In this document: piece after piece, positions 1 to 8,529 of the stretch
How positions within the stretch are numbered: position 1 is the first letter of the stretch
Layout: each line of letters begins with the position of its first letter
Assembly: GCA_025362165.1 (NCBI GenBank)
Contig: JANYHY010000675.1
Span: forward strand, 1-8,529
Direction of reading: 5' to 3'
DNA from: Myxococcales bacterium
GTDB lineage: Bacteria > Myxococcota_A > Polyangia > Polyangiales > Polyangiaceae
DNA: 8,529 nucleotides
Made by a program: the position numbers and the translations under genes
Notes under the pieces: model-generated
The model's input: the letters and a program-made list of their open reading frames with translations, nothing else
Databases searched by the model: none
Told to the model about the DNA's origin: nothing

Positions 1-2181
1 CAGGTCGCCGACGTCGTCGACCTCGTGCCCACGTTCCGAATGCGCGCGGGCGGCAGTCTGATCGAGGCGCGCATCGGCCTGCGCGCAGCCTACGAAGACG
101 TAGAGATCGACGTTCGTGCAGACGGGATGACGCCGCCAGTGATCGTGAAGCCGCCGGAGCCCGGCTCGCAAAAACGTGCAAGGTGCATCCGTTGCGACAT
201 CGCAGCACAACAGGCAGCCGTCGGCCTGCTCCGTGATCTCGGGTTGCATCCAGACGAAGACGGACTCTCGTTCGTCGGTCGGGGAGACGACGCGATCCAG
301 TTCTGGACCGACGGCATCGGCAAGCTCCCGGACGAATGGGATCTGTTCGTGCCCGACGATCTGGTCGACGTTCAAGTCCGCAGCGAGACGCTCAGCGCCA
401 ACGCGCGCGTGTCCTCTGGCGTGGACTGGTTGAGCCTCCGAATGAGCTTCGAGAGCGAAGGCGTTGCCGTTACGCAAGAAGAGCTCGGCCGATGTCTCGC
501 GGAGGGCCGCCGCTACGTGCGCCTCGCGGACGGCTCGTTCGCCAAGCTCGATCCAGAAAAAGTACGGGACGTGCTGCAGCGCCAAGCAGAGATCCTCGGG
601 ACAGGCGGCGGAAACGGCGCGAAATTGCCGCTCTCGCAGGCCGGTCGAATCGAAGAGCTGCTCGGTCAGTTGAACCGCAGCACGGTCGGCGACGGAGCGC
701 GCGAGCTGTTCAAGAAGCTCCGCGACATCGACGAGATCAAGGGCGTCAAGAAGCCGCGCAACCTGAAGGCCCAGCTCCGCCCGTACCAGGAGCAAGGTTA
801 CCAGTGGCTCATGTTCCTGCACGAGATCGGCTCGGGCGGCGTGCTCGCAGACGACATGGGTCTCGGCAAGACCATCCAGACGATCACGATGATGCTCGCC
901 GTCAAAGCCGCGGACGACAAAGCCGACCAGAAATTCCGCGCGCTGATCGTCGCGCCAACGAGCGTCGTCACCAACTGGCTATTGGAGATGGCGAAGTTCG
1001 CGCCGAGCCTGAGAGCCGCGCTCTGGCACGGTGGCGATCGCAAAGAGCGAAAAGAAGAGCTCGAGGACGCGGACGTCATCGTCACGAGCTACGCGCTCTT
1101 GCGCCGAGACGAGGAGCTCTTCGCCAAGCTCAAGCTGCGCTACGCGATCCTCGACGAGGCGCAGAACATCAAGAACCCGCTCAGCGCCACCGCCCGCGCG
1201 GCCAAGCGATTGAAGAGCGATCGAAGGCTCGCGCTCAGCGGCACGCCGATCGAGAACCGCCTCTCCGAGATCTGGAGCATCTTCGACTTCGTAAGCCCTG
1301 GCTTGCTCGGCCCGCTCGAGAAGTTCGAGGAGCGCTACTCGAGGCCGATCGACAACGGCGATCAGAAAGCCGCGGCGCGCCTGCGCGCGACGATTCACCC
1401 GTTCATTCTCCGGCGCACCAAGGGTGAGGTCGCTCAAGATCTCCCGGAGAAGATCGAGACCGATCAGTTCTGCGAGCTACAAGGCGAGCAAGGCGCGCTC
1501 TACGCCGCCGTGCTCAAGGAAGTGCGCGCGCAAGTCATGAACGAGGTGGAGCGCCAGGGCATGGGCCGGGCGCACATCATGATCCTCGCGGGGCTCACGC
1601 GGCTTCGGCAGGCTGCGTGCGATCCGCGCTTGCTCGGGCTTCCGCGGCAGTTCACCGACGAGGACTCGGGCAAGCTACAAGCGCTGCGCGAGCTCGTGCA
1701 GACGTCGATCGCGGGTGGCCACAGAGTGCTTGTTTTTAGCCAGTTCGTGTCAATGCTCACGCTCATCCGCGCTTCGCTCGCGGAGGACGGCGTCAAATAC
1801 GAGTACCTCGACGGCTCTACGAAGGATCGCCAGTCCGTCGTCGAGAATTTCCAGAAGGAAGATGGTCACCCCGTGTTCTTGATCTCGCTCAAGGCTGGTG
1901 GCAGTGGTCTCAATCTCACCGCCGCAGACACCGTGATCCATTTCGATCCGTGGTGGAACCCCGCCGTCGAGGATCAAGCGACCGATCGCGCGCACCGCAT
2001 CGGTCAGACGAAGGTCGTCACGACGTATCGCCTCATCGCCAAGGGCACCATCGAAGAGAAGATCCTCGAGCTCGGCGGCAAGAAGCGCGAGCTCGTCGGC
2101 GCGGTGCTCAGTGAAGACGCCGGCGGCGCGAAGAAGCTCACCAAGTCTGACCTAGAAGATCTCTTCCGCTACGACGCGTGA
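1..2181 (+). CDS. SNF2-family DEAD/DEAH-type helicase/ATPase, 5' partial
   Basis: This is the C-terminal part of a SWI2/SNF2 ATPase, a double-stranded-DNA translocase that acts on protein-DNA complexes. The frame is open from base 1, so the true start lies upstream; the GTG at base 25 is only the first in-window start-like codon. Residue numbers count from that GTG. Residues ~30-190 resemble the bacterial SNF2-associated region (Tyr-Val-Arg-Leu-x-Asp-Gly-Ser near 164-171). The ATPase core then shows motif I DDMGLGKT (Lys282), motif Ia IVAPTSVVTNW, motif II DEAQ (377-380), motif III SGTPIEN (405-411), motif IV VLVFSQF (568-574), motif V GGSGLNLTAAD and motif VI DRAHRIGQ (654-661, arginine finger). 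All catalytic residues are intact. Full-length bacterial relatives usually carry several hundred more N-terminal residues, sometimes with a SWIM zinc finger, which cannot be seen here. The gene converges on the minus-strand operon. The family assignment is firm; the cellular role is not known. Confidence 0.95.
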   Translation, partial: QVADVVDLVPTFRMRAGGSLIEARIGLRAAYEDVEIDVRADGMTPPVIVKPPEPGSQKRARCIRCDIAAQQAAVGLLRDLGLHPDEDGLSFVGRGDDAIQFWTDGIGKLPDEWDLFVPDDLVDVQVRSETLSANARVSSGVDWLSLRMSFESEGVAVTQEELGRCLAEGRRYVRLADGSFAKLDPEKVRDVLQRQAEILGTGGGNGAKLPLSQAGRIEELLGQLNRSTVGDGARELFKKLRDIDEIKGVKKPRNLKAQLRPYQEQGYQWLMFLHEIGSGGVLADDMGLGKTIQTITMMLAVKAADDKADQKFRALIVAPTSVVTNWLLEMAKFAPSLRAALWHGGDRKERKEELEDADVIVTSYALLRRDEELFAKLKLRYAILDEAQNIKNPLSATARAAKRLKSDRRLALSGTPIENRLSEIWSIFDFVSPGLLGPLEKFEERYSRPIDNGDQKAAARLRATIHPFILRRTKGEVAQDLPEKIETDQFCELQGEQGALYAAVLKEVRAQVMNEVERQGMGRAHIMILAGLTRLRQAACDPRLLGLPRQFTDEDSGKLQALRELVQTSIAGGHRVLVFSQFVSMLTLIRASLAEDGVKYEYLDGSTKDRQSVVENFQKEDGHPVFLISLKAGGSGLNLTAADTVIHFDPWWNPAVEDQATDRAHRIGQTKVVTTYRLIAKGTIEEKILELGGKKRELVGAVLSEDAGGAKKLTKSDLEDLFRYDA

Positions 2182-2253
2182 CTAGTGCCGCGTCGGCACT
2201 AGGAAATTCGCGGGAGCGAATTTCGGGTTTGGGCGAAGCCCAAGTAGACTAGT
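2180..2253. repeat. GACTAGT direct repeats bracketing the hairpin cluster
   Basis: The 7-mer GACTAGT occurs at 2180-2186 and again at 2247-2253, exactly flanking the three hairpins. Its core ACTAGT is palindromic, so the two copies can be read as direct or inverted repeats. They overlap the helicase stop codon (TGA 2179-2181) and the lipoprotein stop codon (TAG, 2251-2249 on minus). This could be a duplicated target site around a small palindromic insertion, or chance. The sequence itself is certain; the meaning is not. Confidence 0.4.
2182..2244. terminator. Three tandem hairpins in the convergent gap, probable bidirectional terminator
   Basis: Hairpin 1 (2182-2202) starts on the base after the helicase TGA: stem CTAGTGCCG / CGGCACTAG, 9 bp, loop CGT. 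Hairpin 2 (2203-2224) abuts it: stem GAAATTCGC / GCGAATTTC, a perfect 9 bp, loop GGGA, which fits a GNRA tetraloop on the plus strand. Hairpin 3 (2229-2243) has stem TTGGGC / GCCCAA, 6 bp, loop GAA. It lies five bases past the TAG stop of the minus-strand lipoprotein gene. No long U-tract follows any stem on either strand (only TTT after hairpin 2 on plus), so classical intrinsic termination is not certain. The position between two convergent stop codons is what supports the call. Confidence 0.6.
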
Positions 2254-4144
2254 TGGATCGAGGAAACGCGAAGACGAAGCCTTCGTCTGTGCCGATGTAG
2301 AGAGTGCCATTCGAGGTGAGCACTCCCGATTGGCTGATCGGCGAGCCGGCGATGCTCGTCCAGAGCACGGTGCCGTTCGGATTCACCGCGTAGACGAGGC
2401 CTTTTTTGGTGCCAAAATAGATCGTGCCGTCTCCGTCGACGAGCGGCTGCGCTTCGATCACGCCCTTGGTGTGCAGCGACCACTTCTGCAAGCCGGCGGC
2501 GTCGAAGGCGTAGAGGTTCGCGTCTGCAGAGCCGACGTAGAGCGTGCCGTCGCTTCCGATCGCCGGCGCTGTCGTCGCGCCACCTGTGGCCGCCGACCAC
2601 TTGAACTTCTGTGGCGCCTTGGGATCGAGCGCGTGGAGGAACTGGTCCGCGCCACCGAAGTAGATCGTGCGATCGTCGCCGATGACAGGCGTGGAGGCGA
2701 GCCCCTCGGTGACCGGCGAGTGCCACTTCAAGAGACCGCGCGTGTCGATCGCGCAGACGCCAAGCTTACCGCTGTAGGGCGGGAACACGTTCTGCACTGG
2801 GAGGTAGAGCGTGCCTGTGGCATCGAGCGCGGGAGCGTGAGGCCCCCATGATGGACACTCCGAGTTGAACGCGAACGGCGCTTGAAATGAAGAGATCAGC
2901 GCGTTGTTCGCCGCGACCTTCAGCAGCATCACGCCAGCGCCCGTGGGTAGATACACGAGGCGACCTGCCGACGCGTCGTTTCGAAACACAGGCCCGAGCT
3001 GCATCGTGTTGCAGTAGGTGACGTTCACGCAGCCCACGCCGAGGATGAGCGTCTCGAACTGTTGATTCGGTCCCGCGCCGAGGATTTGAAACGTCGCGGC
3101 CGTGTTGGTGGTCGTGTACACCGAACCGTCGTCCGCGATGATTGGCGGGCTCAAGCGACAAGCCTGCGAGCCGCCGTCTTGTTTCGGGTCGAGGTGACAA
3201 TCAGCCAAGCCGTCGGGTTGGAAGACCTGCGTCACGGTCGTCCCGGTCACTGCGACGACGACGCCAGCGCGCTTGGCTGGGTCGAGCTTCGGCGCAGAGA
3301 GACCGTCGCTCGTGAACCACACGGTGTCGTCCTTGCCGACGACTGGCGTCCACAGCACACCGCCGATTGGAGACGGGTTGAGCGGCAAGGCTTGCAGCGG
3401 AGCGGAGGTAGGACCCGTGACCGTAGAGCGGTTCTGGCGCAGCGGGCTGCCGCCGACCGTGGGCCAGATCGAGCCTGGCGCGAGGCCGTTCGCGTTCGTG
3501 CAAGAGGAGGGCGTGACGCCGCGACAGCTAACGCATGACAAGTCACCTATCGAGCCCTCACCCCAAACGTCCTTGCACGCGAGCGCACCAGTGTCCGTGC
3601 CGTTGCACACCTGCGGGTCGATGATGGTGTTACCGCCGCAGTCGATCGACGCGAGGGCCGCCGTGGGATCGTGCGAAGGATCGTAGGTCGCGAGCTTGCC
3701 CACATCGAGGCCCGTGACGGTCTCGTGCACGCAGGCGAGCGTCTTCGGCTCACAATACGATTCGATCGGCGCGTCCGCCGCGACCTGCACACAACGATCA
3801 CGACACACCGCAGAGAGCGCGAGCGGCAGCACGGCGAACTTGCCGTTCGGGATGGTCGTCTTCGCGTAGGTGGCGACGCGCACCACTCCGTGCGAGAGCG
3901 CGCGCACCTCGACCTTGGTCTCGGTCCCGGGCGCGCCCACGATCGAGATGGATGTCGGCAACGAGGTCACGCTCTTCTTCACGACCTTCGATCCTGCGCT
4001 GATCTCGAGCGTGTCGAAATCGCTCCCCGCGTAGACGTCCGGAGACGAGAGCACGACGAAGAGCCCGGACGGCTGAACGGGCGCGTCGGCGCAAGACGCG
4101 ATCGTCACGACGATGAGGGCCGAACCTGCGAGGAGCTTTCTCAT
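2249..4144 (-). CDS. Beta-propeller (PQQ-like repeat) lipoprotein, copy A
   Basis: This is a predicted exported lipoprotein of 631 residues; no specific function is recognised. It has a type II signal peptide, Arg2-Lys3 then a hydrophobic run, with lipobox I-A-S-C and acyl Cys18. Residues ~27-112 look like a beta-sandwich domain ending TTIPNGKFAVLPLAL. Residues 114-215 form a cysteine-rich module (Cys114, 118, 131, 138, 169, 180, 190, 204, 207, 215). Residues ~222-630 are propeller repeats of the form P-x-I-G-x-D-G-T-x-Y-x-G...Y-A-x-D...G...K-W, clearest at 486-517, 527-556, 567-596 and 607-627. Roughly eight blades are plausible. The repeats resemble PQQ-like/BamB-type propellers, but I see no sign of PQQ-enzyme catalysis. 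The start ATG overlaps the upstream stop as ATGA, with no strong Shine-Dalgarno, implying translational coupling. It is the last gene of the operon and is paralogous to the gene upstream. Location is inner or outer membrane; the +2 residue is Ala, so it is not an obvious Asp retention signal. Confidence 0.85.
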   Translation of the reverse strand: MRKLLAGSALIVVTIASCADAPVQPSGLFVVLSSPDVYAGSDFDTLEISAGSKVVKKSVTSLPTSISIVGAPGTETKVEVRALSHGVVRVATYAKTTIPNGKFAVLPLALSAVCRDRCVQVAADAPIESYCEPKTLACVHETVTGLDVGKLATYDPSHDPTAALASIDCGGNTIIDPQVCNGTDTGALACKDVWGEGSIGDLSCVSCRGVTPSSCTNANGLAPGSIWPTVGGSPLRQNRSTVTGPTSAPLQALPLNPSPIGGVLWTPVVGKDDTVWFTSDGLSAPKLDPAKRAGVVVAVTGTTVTQVFQPDGLADCHLDPKQDGGSQACRLSPPIIADDGSVYTTTNTAATFQILGAGPNQQFETLILGVGCVNVTYCNTMQLGPVFRNDASAGRLVYLPTGAGVMLLKVAANNALISSFQAPFAFNSECPSWGPHAPALDATGTLYLPVQNVFPPYSGKLGVCAIDTRGLLKWHSPVTEGLASTPVIGDDRTIYFGGADQFLHALDPKAPQKFKWSAATGGATTAPAIGSDGTLYVGSADANLYAFDAAGLQKWSLHTKGVIEAQPLVDGDGTIYFGTKKGLVYAVNPNGTVLWTSIAGSPISQSGVLTSNGTLYIGTDEGFVFAFPRSN

Positions 4145-6051
4145 TGTCCACGCGTGAGATGCACGAGGTGATTGCCGCGCAGTCCGAGCAGACCATCAGC
4201 TGTGATCACGAGAGGCTGCGACACGCTCGAGCCGAGACCAAGCTCCCAGACTTGGGTGCCGTTGCTCGCAAGCGCGTGGAGAAATCCGCCAGGATCTCCG
4301 GCGTAGATCGTTCCGCCGTGATCGACCGTGGGGCTCGTGGTCGCGCCGAGATCACCGCGCAAAGGCTTGGTCCACTTGAGTCGCCCGCTCCGATCGATCG
4401 CGTGGAGCGCGAGGTTGGGGTTCCCGGACTCGACGTAGAGCGTCCCGTCCGCGCCGATGGCCGCGCCGCTCGTGATGGGCCCACCCAAGAACACTCCCCA
4501 CGCCGTCGACGGACCGCGCGCGTAGAAGTTGCCCGTGCTCGTGCCGAAGTAAACAGTCCCGTCCACGCCGATCGCGGGCGAGCCGTCCACGCTGCCGAGG
4601 ACGCCGTCGTCTGCTTCGTACGTTTGAGTTCGCCCGTCTGGTGTCGCGACGCAGATGCCGCCGTCGAGTCGACCGATGTAGATGCGCCCATCCGCGCCCA
4701 CCGCCGGAGTGCTCCCGGCGCTCGCGCATGGCAGCAGCGGTCCCCACTTGTTGATCCACGGCGAGTGAGACAGATCCACAGCGACGAGGCCGACGCGCGT
4801 CCCCACGTAAGCTGTCTTGCCGTCGCCGGAGAGAGCGACCGCTCCGAAGCTACAGTCCGCGCCGCAGATGGAAATGCTGCGACTCAGGATCGACGGCAGG
4901 TAATCGCGCTCCAGCCAGAGGATCGTCGGTGGCTTGGTCACGTCCGCATATCCGAACAGCACGCCCCATGAAGACACTCCGAACAACGTGCCCGTCGCGC
5001 TCAGCGTCAGCGACGCCCCGTTGGCGCAACACTTCAGCGCGCTCGCCCCGTTGGCGTACAGGCCTGCTCCAGTCATCGCGTTCGCGGTGACCGAGTTCGC
5101 GAGGTTGGCCGGGCCGAGTGCGCTCAACAAGTCTGCGGGAGACGGATCCACGAGCGCGGTCGGAGTGAGCGTGGAGAGATCGATCGCGGTGACACGTGTC
5201 GCGTTGTTCGGGAAGACACCGAGCGGGAGAAACGCGCGCGTGTTGTCCGCTGAGAGTATCGCGGCGCCAGCGAAGGCGCTTGGTGCGGTCGTGATCGTCA
5301 GAGGCGCAGCCTGCGGCCCATCGATGCGACTGACTTGAGTGCGCGACATTTGTCCGCCGAGAGTCGACCAGACGGACCCTGGGTCGAGCGACGCGTCGTG
5401 GCAAGTCGTGGTCGGCTCTACGTGCGAGCATGCTGCGTCGCAAACGAGCGTTCCGGCAGCTTTCTCGGTACCGGCGAGATCGTTGCAACCCAGCGCGCTC
5501 GTGCAGTACGCCGACGGAGCTGCGCATCCCGAGGGCGGCGCGGCGCTTGGGTTCGAGACTGGATCGCTGCTGGGATCGTACGTGGGCAACCGATCCACCG
5601 CGATCGGTCGAGCCTGCGAGCACGTCTTCGTAGAGGGCGCCGAGCCGAGAGTGTCTGGGTCGCAGATCTCACCGATCGTGTCGGTCGGTCCGAGCTGCAC
5701 GCAACGGTCGTAGCAGTCACGCGCGAGCTTCACGTCGAGCCGCGCGACACGTCCGGCGGGGATGGTCGTCTCTTTGAGGACAGCCACATGCAAGATGTCG
5801 CCCTTGAGCCCGCGCGCTTCGAAGAGGACGCGTGCGCCCGGCGCGCCGCTGATGCCGAGCGTCGTCGGCAAAGTGATCGCCTTCGTGTCGACCTCACGGC
5901 CATTGACCTGGATCTTGATCGAATCGAAATCCGAGCCCAACGCGCCGTCGCTCGTGATGACCACGATCAACCCAGACGCGGGGATCACGTTGCTGCCGCA
6001 CGCAGGTGCCATGAACGCGATCGCGCAGACCGCGAGGAGAGCGCCTCTCAT
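4141..6051 (-). CDS. Beta-propeller (PQQ-like repeat) lipoprotein, copy B
   Basis: This predicted exported lipoprotein has 636 residues. I chose the ATG at 6051 because the residues upstream in the open frame (back to 6327) are Arg/Gln-rich and overlap the preceding gene, while 6051 opens a proper lipoprotein signal: MRGALLAVCA, then a lipobox A-P-A-C with Cys18. The lipobox is weak (Ala at -3, Pro at -2). The layout matches copy A: beta domain ~27-110 ending TTIPAGRVARLDVKL, cysteine-rich module 113-217 (including CYDRCVQ at 113-119), then ~eight propeller blades. The clearest blades are 448-468 (PAVGADGRIYIG), 492-510, 529-560 and 574-602. A distinctive Cys341-Cys342 pair and Cys396/Cys400 lie inside the early propeller. 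Both ends of the gene overlap neighbours by ATGA. It is probably a scaffold or ligand-binding surface protein, with no enzymatic motif seen. The function is unknown. Confidence 0.83.
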   Translation of the reverse strand: MRGALLAVCAIAFMAPACGSNVIPASGLIVVITSDGALGSDFDSIKIQVNGREVDTKAITLPTTLGISGAPGARVLFEARGLKGDILHVAVLKETTIPAGRVARLDVKLARDCYDRCVQLGPTDTIGEICDPDTLGSAPSTKTCSQARPIAVDRLPTYDPSSDPVSNPSAAPPSGCAAPSAYCTSALGCNDLAGTEKAAGTLVCDAACSHVEPTTTCHDASLDPGSVWSTLGGQMSRTQVSRIDGPQAAPLTITTAPSAFAGAAILSADNTRAFLPLGVFPNNATRVTAIDLSTLTPTALVDPSPADLLSALGPANLANSVTANAMTGAGLYANGASALKCCANGASLTLSATGTLFGVSSWGVLFGYADVTKPPTILWLERDYLPSILSRSISICGADCSFGAVALSGDGKTAYVGTRVGLVAVDLSHSPWINKWGPLLPCASAGSTPAVGADGRIYIGRLDGGICVATPDGRTQTYEADDGVLGSVDGSPAIGVDGTVYFGTSTGNFYARGPSTAWGVFLGGPITSGAAIGADGTLYVESGNPNLALHAIDRSGRLKWTKPLRGDLGATTSPTVDHGGTIYAGDPGGFLHALASNGTQVWELGLGSSVSQPLVITADGLLGLRGNHLVHLTRGQ

Positions 6052-7003
6052 GGGAACGAGAGCGAGATGCTGCCGAGCTTGCCGACGGGCGGTGCTGCGG
6101 CTTCGTCCTTGGGACGAAAGATGAAGTATCCGCCGACGACTGCGCCCGCGAGCAAGACGCCTCCGCCGATCCACACCCACGCGGGCACACCCGATGAGGC
6201 GTCTTTGAGCTGCACGAGCAACGAGCGCTTGCTGCCTGCGCTGAGATCCACCTCGTCCTTGACCGTGATCTTGCCGGGCTCGGTCACGACCACCGTGTGC
6301 TTGCCAGGCGGGACGTTGCCATCCCATTGCCCGCGTGAGGGTCTCTGGCCGTCGACCGTGATCGTCGCTCCCGACTCCGCGACGACTTGCAGAGTTGACG
6401 ACGCGACGATCGCTTTCAGCGTGACGCGCACGGGCACAGGCGTTTTACCCGGCACGTCGAGGAGCTGATCAAACGCCTCGAAATTAGGCGCTTCGACGTG
6501 CAGCTTGTGAGCGCCGAGGTCGAGCCCTGTCTCGAGCGTGTTCGGCGCGACGACCTCTCCGTCCAGCGTGACGATGGCCGTGGCTGGTTCGATCGCGAGC
6601 GTCACGGGGCTGAACAGATCGCGTAGCAAGCGCTTGGTGTCCTCCGCGCGAGAGATCGTCTCCACGCTGAGCACCGACGAACCCTCGCGCAGGTACTGCT
6701 CGATCAAGACGTACGTTTTGTAATAGTGGCGCAACCCCTTTTGGCACGTCGCCATGTTCCACAAGAGGCGCGGGTCGTGGGCGAGCTCGTACGCGCGTGC
6801 GAACTTCGCGAGCGCCCCCGTGTTGTCCGAGTCTTGATAGAGGATGATCGCCCGGTCGTACTCCTGCTTTGCCTCACCTGTGAGCGAGTCTGCGAGCGAC
6901 TTCGGCGCTGAGTCAACGGCCTGGGCTGGAGCTGAAGGTTTCTGCGCGAACGCGGAGCTCGAGAGAGTGAAGGCAACGGCGAACAGCGCGAGGTGCGCTC
7001 TCG

Positions 7004-7007
<4 letters not shown>
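6048..7007 (-). CDS. Secreted TPR-like / PEGA-domain protein with C-terminal membrane anchor
   Basis: This is a protein of 319 residues. A Sec signal peptide covers residues 1-21 (hydrophobic core, Ala-Phe-Ala cleavage before Gln22). Residues ~44-108 are helical and TPR-like (EYDRAIILY, ALAKFARAYELA, LLWNMATC). They are followed by two PEGA-type beta segments at ~133-197 (VTLDGEVV...LDLGAHKLHVEAP) and ~204-267 (ITVDGQRP...VPPGKHTVVV). A Gly-rich transmembrane helix spans ~277-298, and a short 21-residue tail ends SISLSFP. The topology would put the TPR/PEGA part in the periplasm and the tail in the cytoplasm. PEGA domains are common in myxobacterial envelope proteins, often fused or adjacent to Ser/Thr kinases, which fits the kinase gene directly upstream (ATGA overlap). 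The role is inferred to be a structural or partner-binding element of an envelope signalling module; the partner is unknown. Confidence 0.85.
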
Positions 7008-8382
<1,375 letters not shown>

Positions 8383-8402
8383 CGGCGGATACGTTAGCGG
8401 TT

Positions 8403-8410
8403 CCTCCTCC
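8403..8410 (-). promoter_or_regulatory. Strong Shine-Dalgarno-like GGAGGAGG at unusually long spacing
   Basis: GGAGGAGG on the minus strand is the only strong Shine-Dalgarno-like match I noticed in front of an operon start. It lies 20 bases before the kinase ATG at 8382, longer than the usual 5-10. No ATG, GTG or TTG lies in frame between it and 8382, so the start does not move. It may still serve as the entry site for the operon; the three downstream genes lack comparable sites and probably rely on coupling. Confidence 0.35.
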
Positions 8411-8445
8411 GCGAGAAACCCGAAATCAGCCTTTTCGTTGATGAG

Positions 8446-8529
8446 TCACATGTTTCGAAGAGCCCACCAGACCGTGCCGATTCCAGCGAGCAAGAACACG
8501 GAGGCCCATATCCACACACGACGGTTCTC
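8446..8529 (-). CDS. C-terminal end of an upstream membrane protein, 3' fragment only
   Basis: The minus strand is open from the window edge to a TGA at 8448-8446, giving 27 residues. They begin ENRRVWIW, continue with a hydrophobic stretch (ASVFLLAGIGTVWWAL) and end RNM. This looks like a C-terminal transmembrane helix preceded by positively charged residues, with a very short tail. The gene is in the same orientation as the kinase and ends 63 bases before its start, so it could belong to the same transcript. The fragment is too short to name a family, and a chance open frame over a hydrophobic stretch is not excluded. Confidence 0.5.
   Translation of the reverse strand, partial: ENRRVWIWASVFLLAGIGTVWWALRNM

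Noticed and set aside
25..27. GTG at base 25 as the helicase start
   Set aside because: The frame is open to the window edge and continues coding-like sequence upstream, so the gene is almost certainly truncated by the window.
336..1427. Long plus-strand open frame inside the helicase gene in another frame
   Set aside because: The product is extremely Arg/Ala-rich with no domain. All SNF2 motifs lie in the main frame.
6052..6327. N-terminal extension of 92 residues on lipoprotein copy B
   Set aside because: It is Arg/Gln-rich out-of-frame translation of the PEGA gene. The ATG at 6051 gives a lipoprotein signal and the same ATGA junction as the other genes.
5335..6468. Long plus-strand open frame antisense to the PEGA and copy B genes
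   Set aside because: The product is Arg/Ser-rich low complexity with no motif. It is typical of antisense frames in high-G+C DNA and is explained by the well-supported minus-strand genes.
8383..8445. Sigma-70-type promoter or terminator in front of the kinase
   Set aside because: I found no convincing -35/-10 pair and only a weak 5-bp stem (CGAAA/TTTCG), so nothing is called beyond the Shine-Dalgarno-like site.

Overview
The window is high-G+C, densely coding bacterial DNA. I read it as deltaproteobacterial / Myxococcota, probably Polyangia. The evidence is a Ser/Thr kinase with a transmembrane segment and a Pro/Ala/Ser/Thr-rich outer tail, a secreted PEGA-type protein, and paired cysteine-rich lipoproteins with beta-propellers. 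The C-lobe wording of the kinase also resembles kinases I recall from that group. This placement rests on family resemblance only; no marker gene is present.

Layout: (1) 1-2181, plus strand: the C-terminal ~725 residues of a SWI2/SNF2-family helicase/ATPase, with its N-terminus outside the window. (2) 2182-2248: a short convergent gap packed with three back-to-back hairpins and bounded by GACTAGT repeats. (3) 8382 down to 2249, minus strand: a four-gene operon in transcription order. It encodes a membrane Ser/Thr protein kinase (8382-7004, broken by a frameshift), a signal-peptide + TPR-like + PEGA + TM protein (7007-6048), and two paralogous beta-propeller lipoproteins (6051-4141 and 4144-2249). 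All three internal junctions are 4-base ATGA stop/start overlaps. (4) 8529-8446, minus strand: the last 27 codons of another gene, ending in a membrane helix, 63 bases upstream of the kinase.

The operon looks like an envelope signalling or surface module: a transmembrane kinase, an inner-membrane-anchored periplasmic PEGA protein, and two lipoproteins that carry repeats suited to binding a partner. No substrate or ligand can be named from sequence. The most notable point is that the kinase reading frame breaks exactly at the DFG magnesium-binding motif, with a pattern best explained by loss of four bases. Both sides of the break are otherwise intact, so it is either a recent lesion or a sequence error.

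No tRNA, rRNA, CRISPR array, integrase or transposase was seen. No gene-free stretch exceeds 70 bases.
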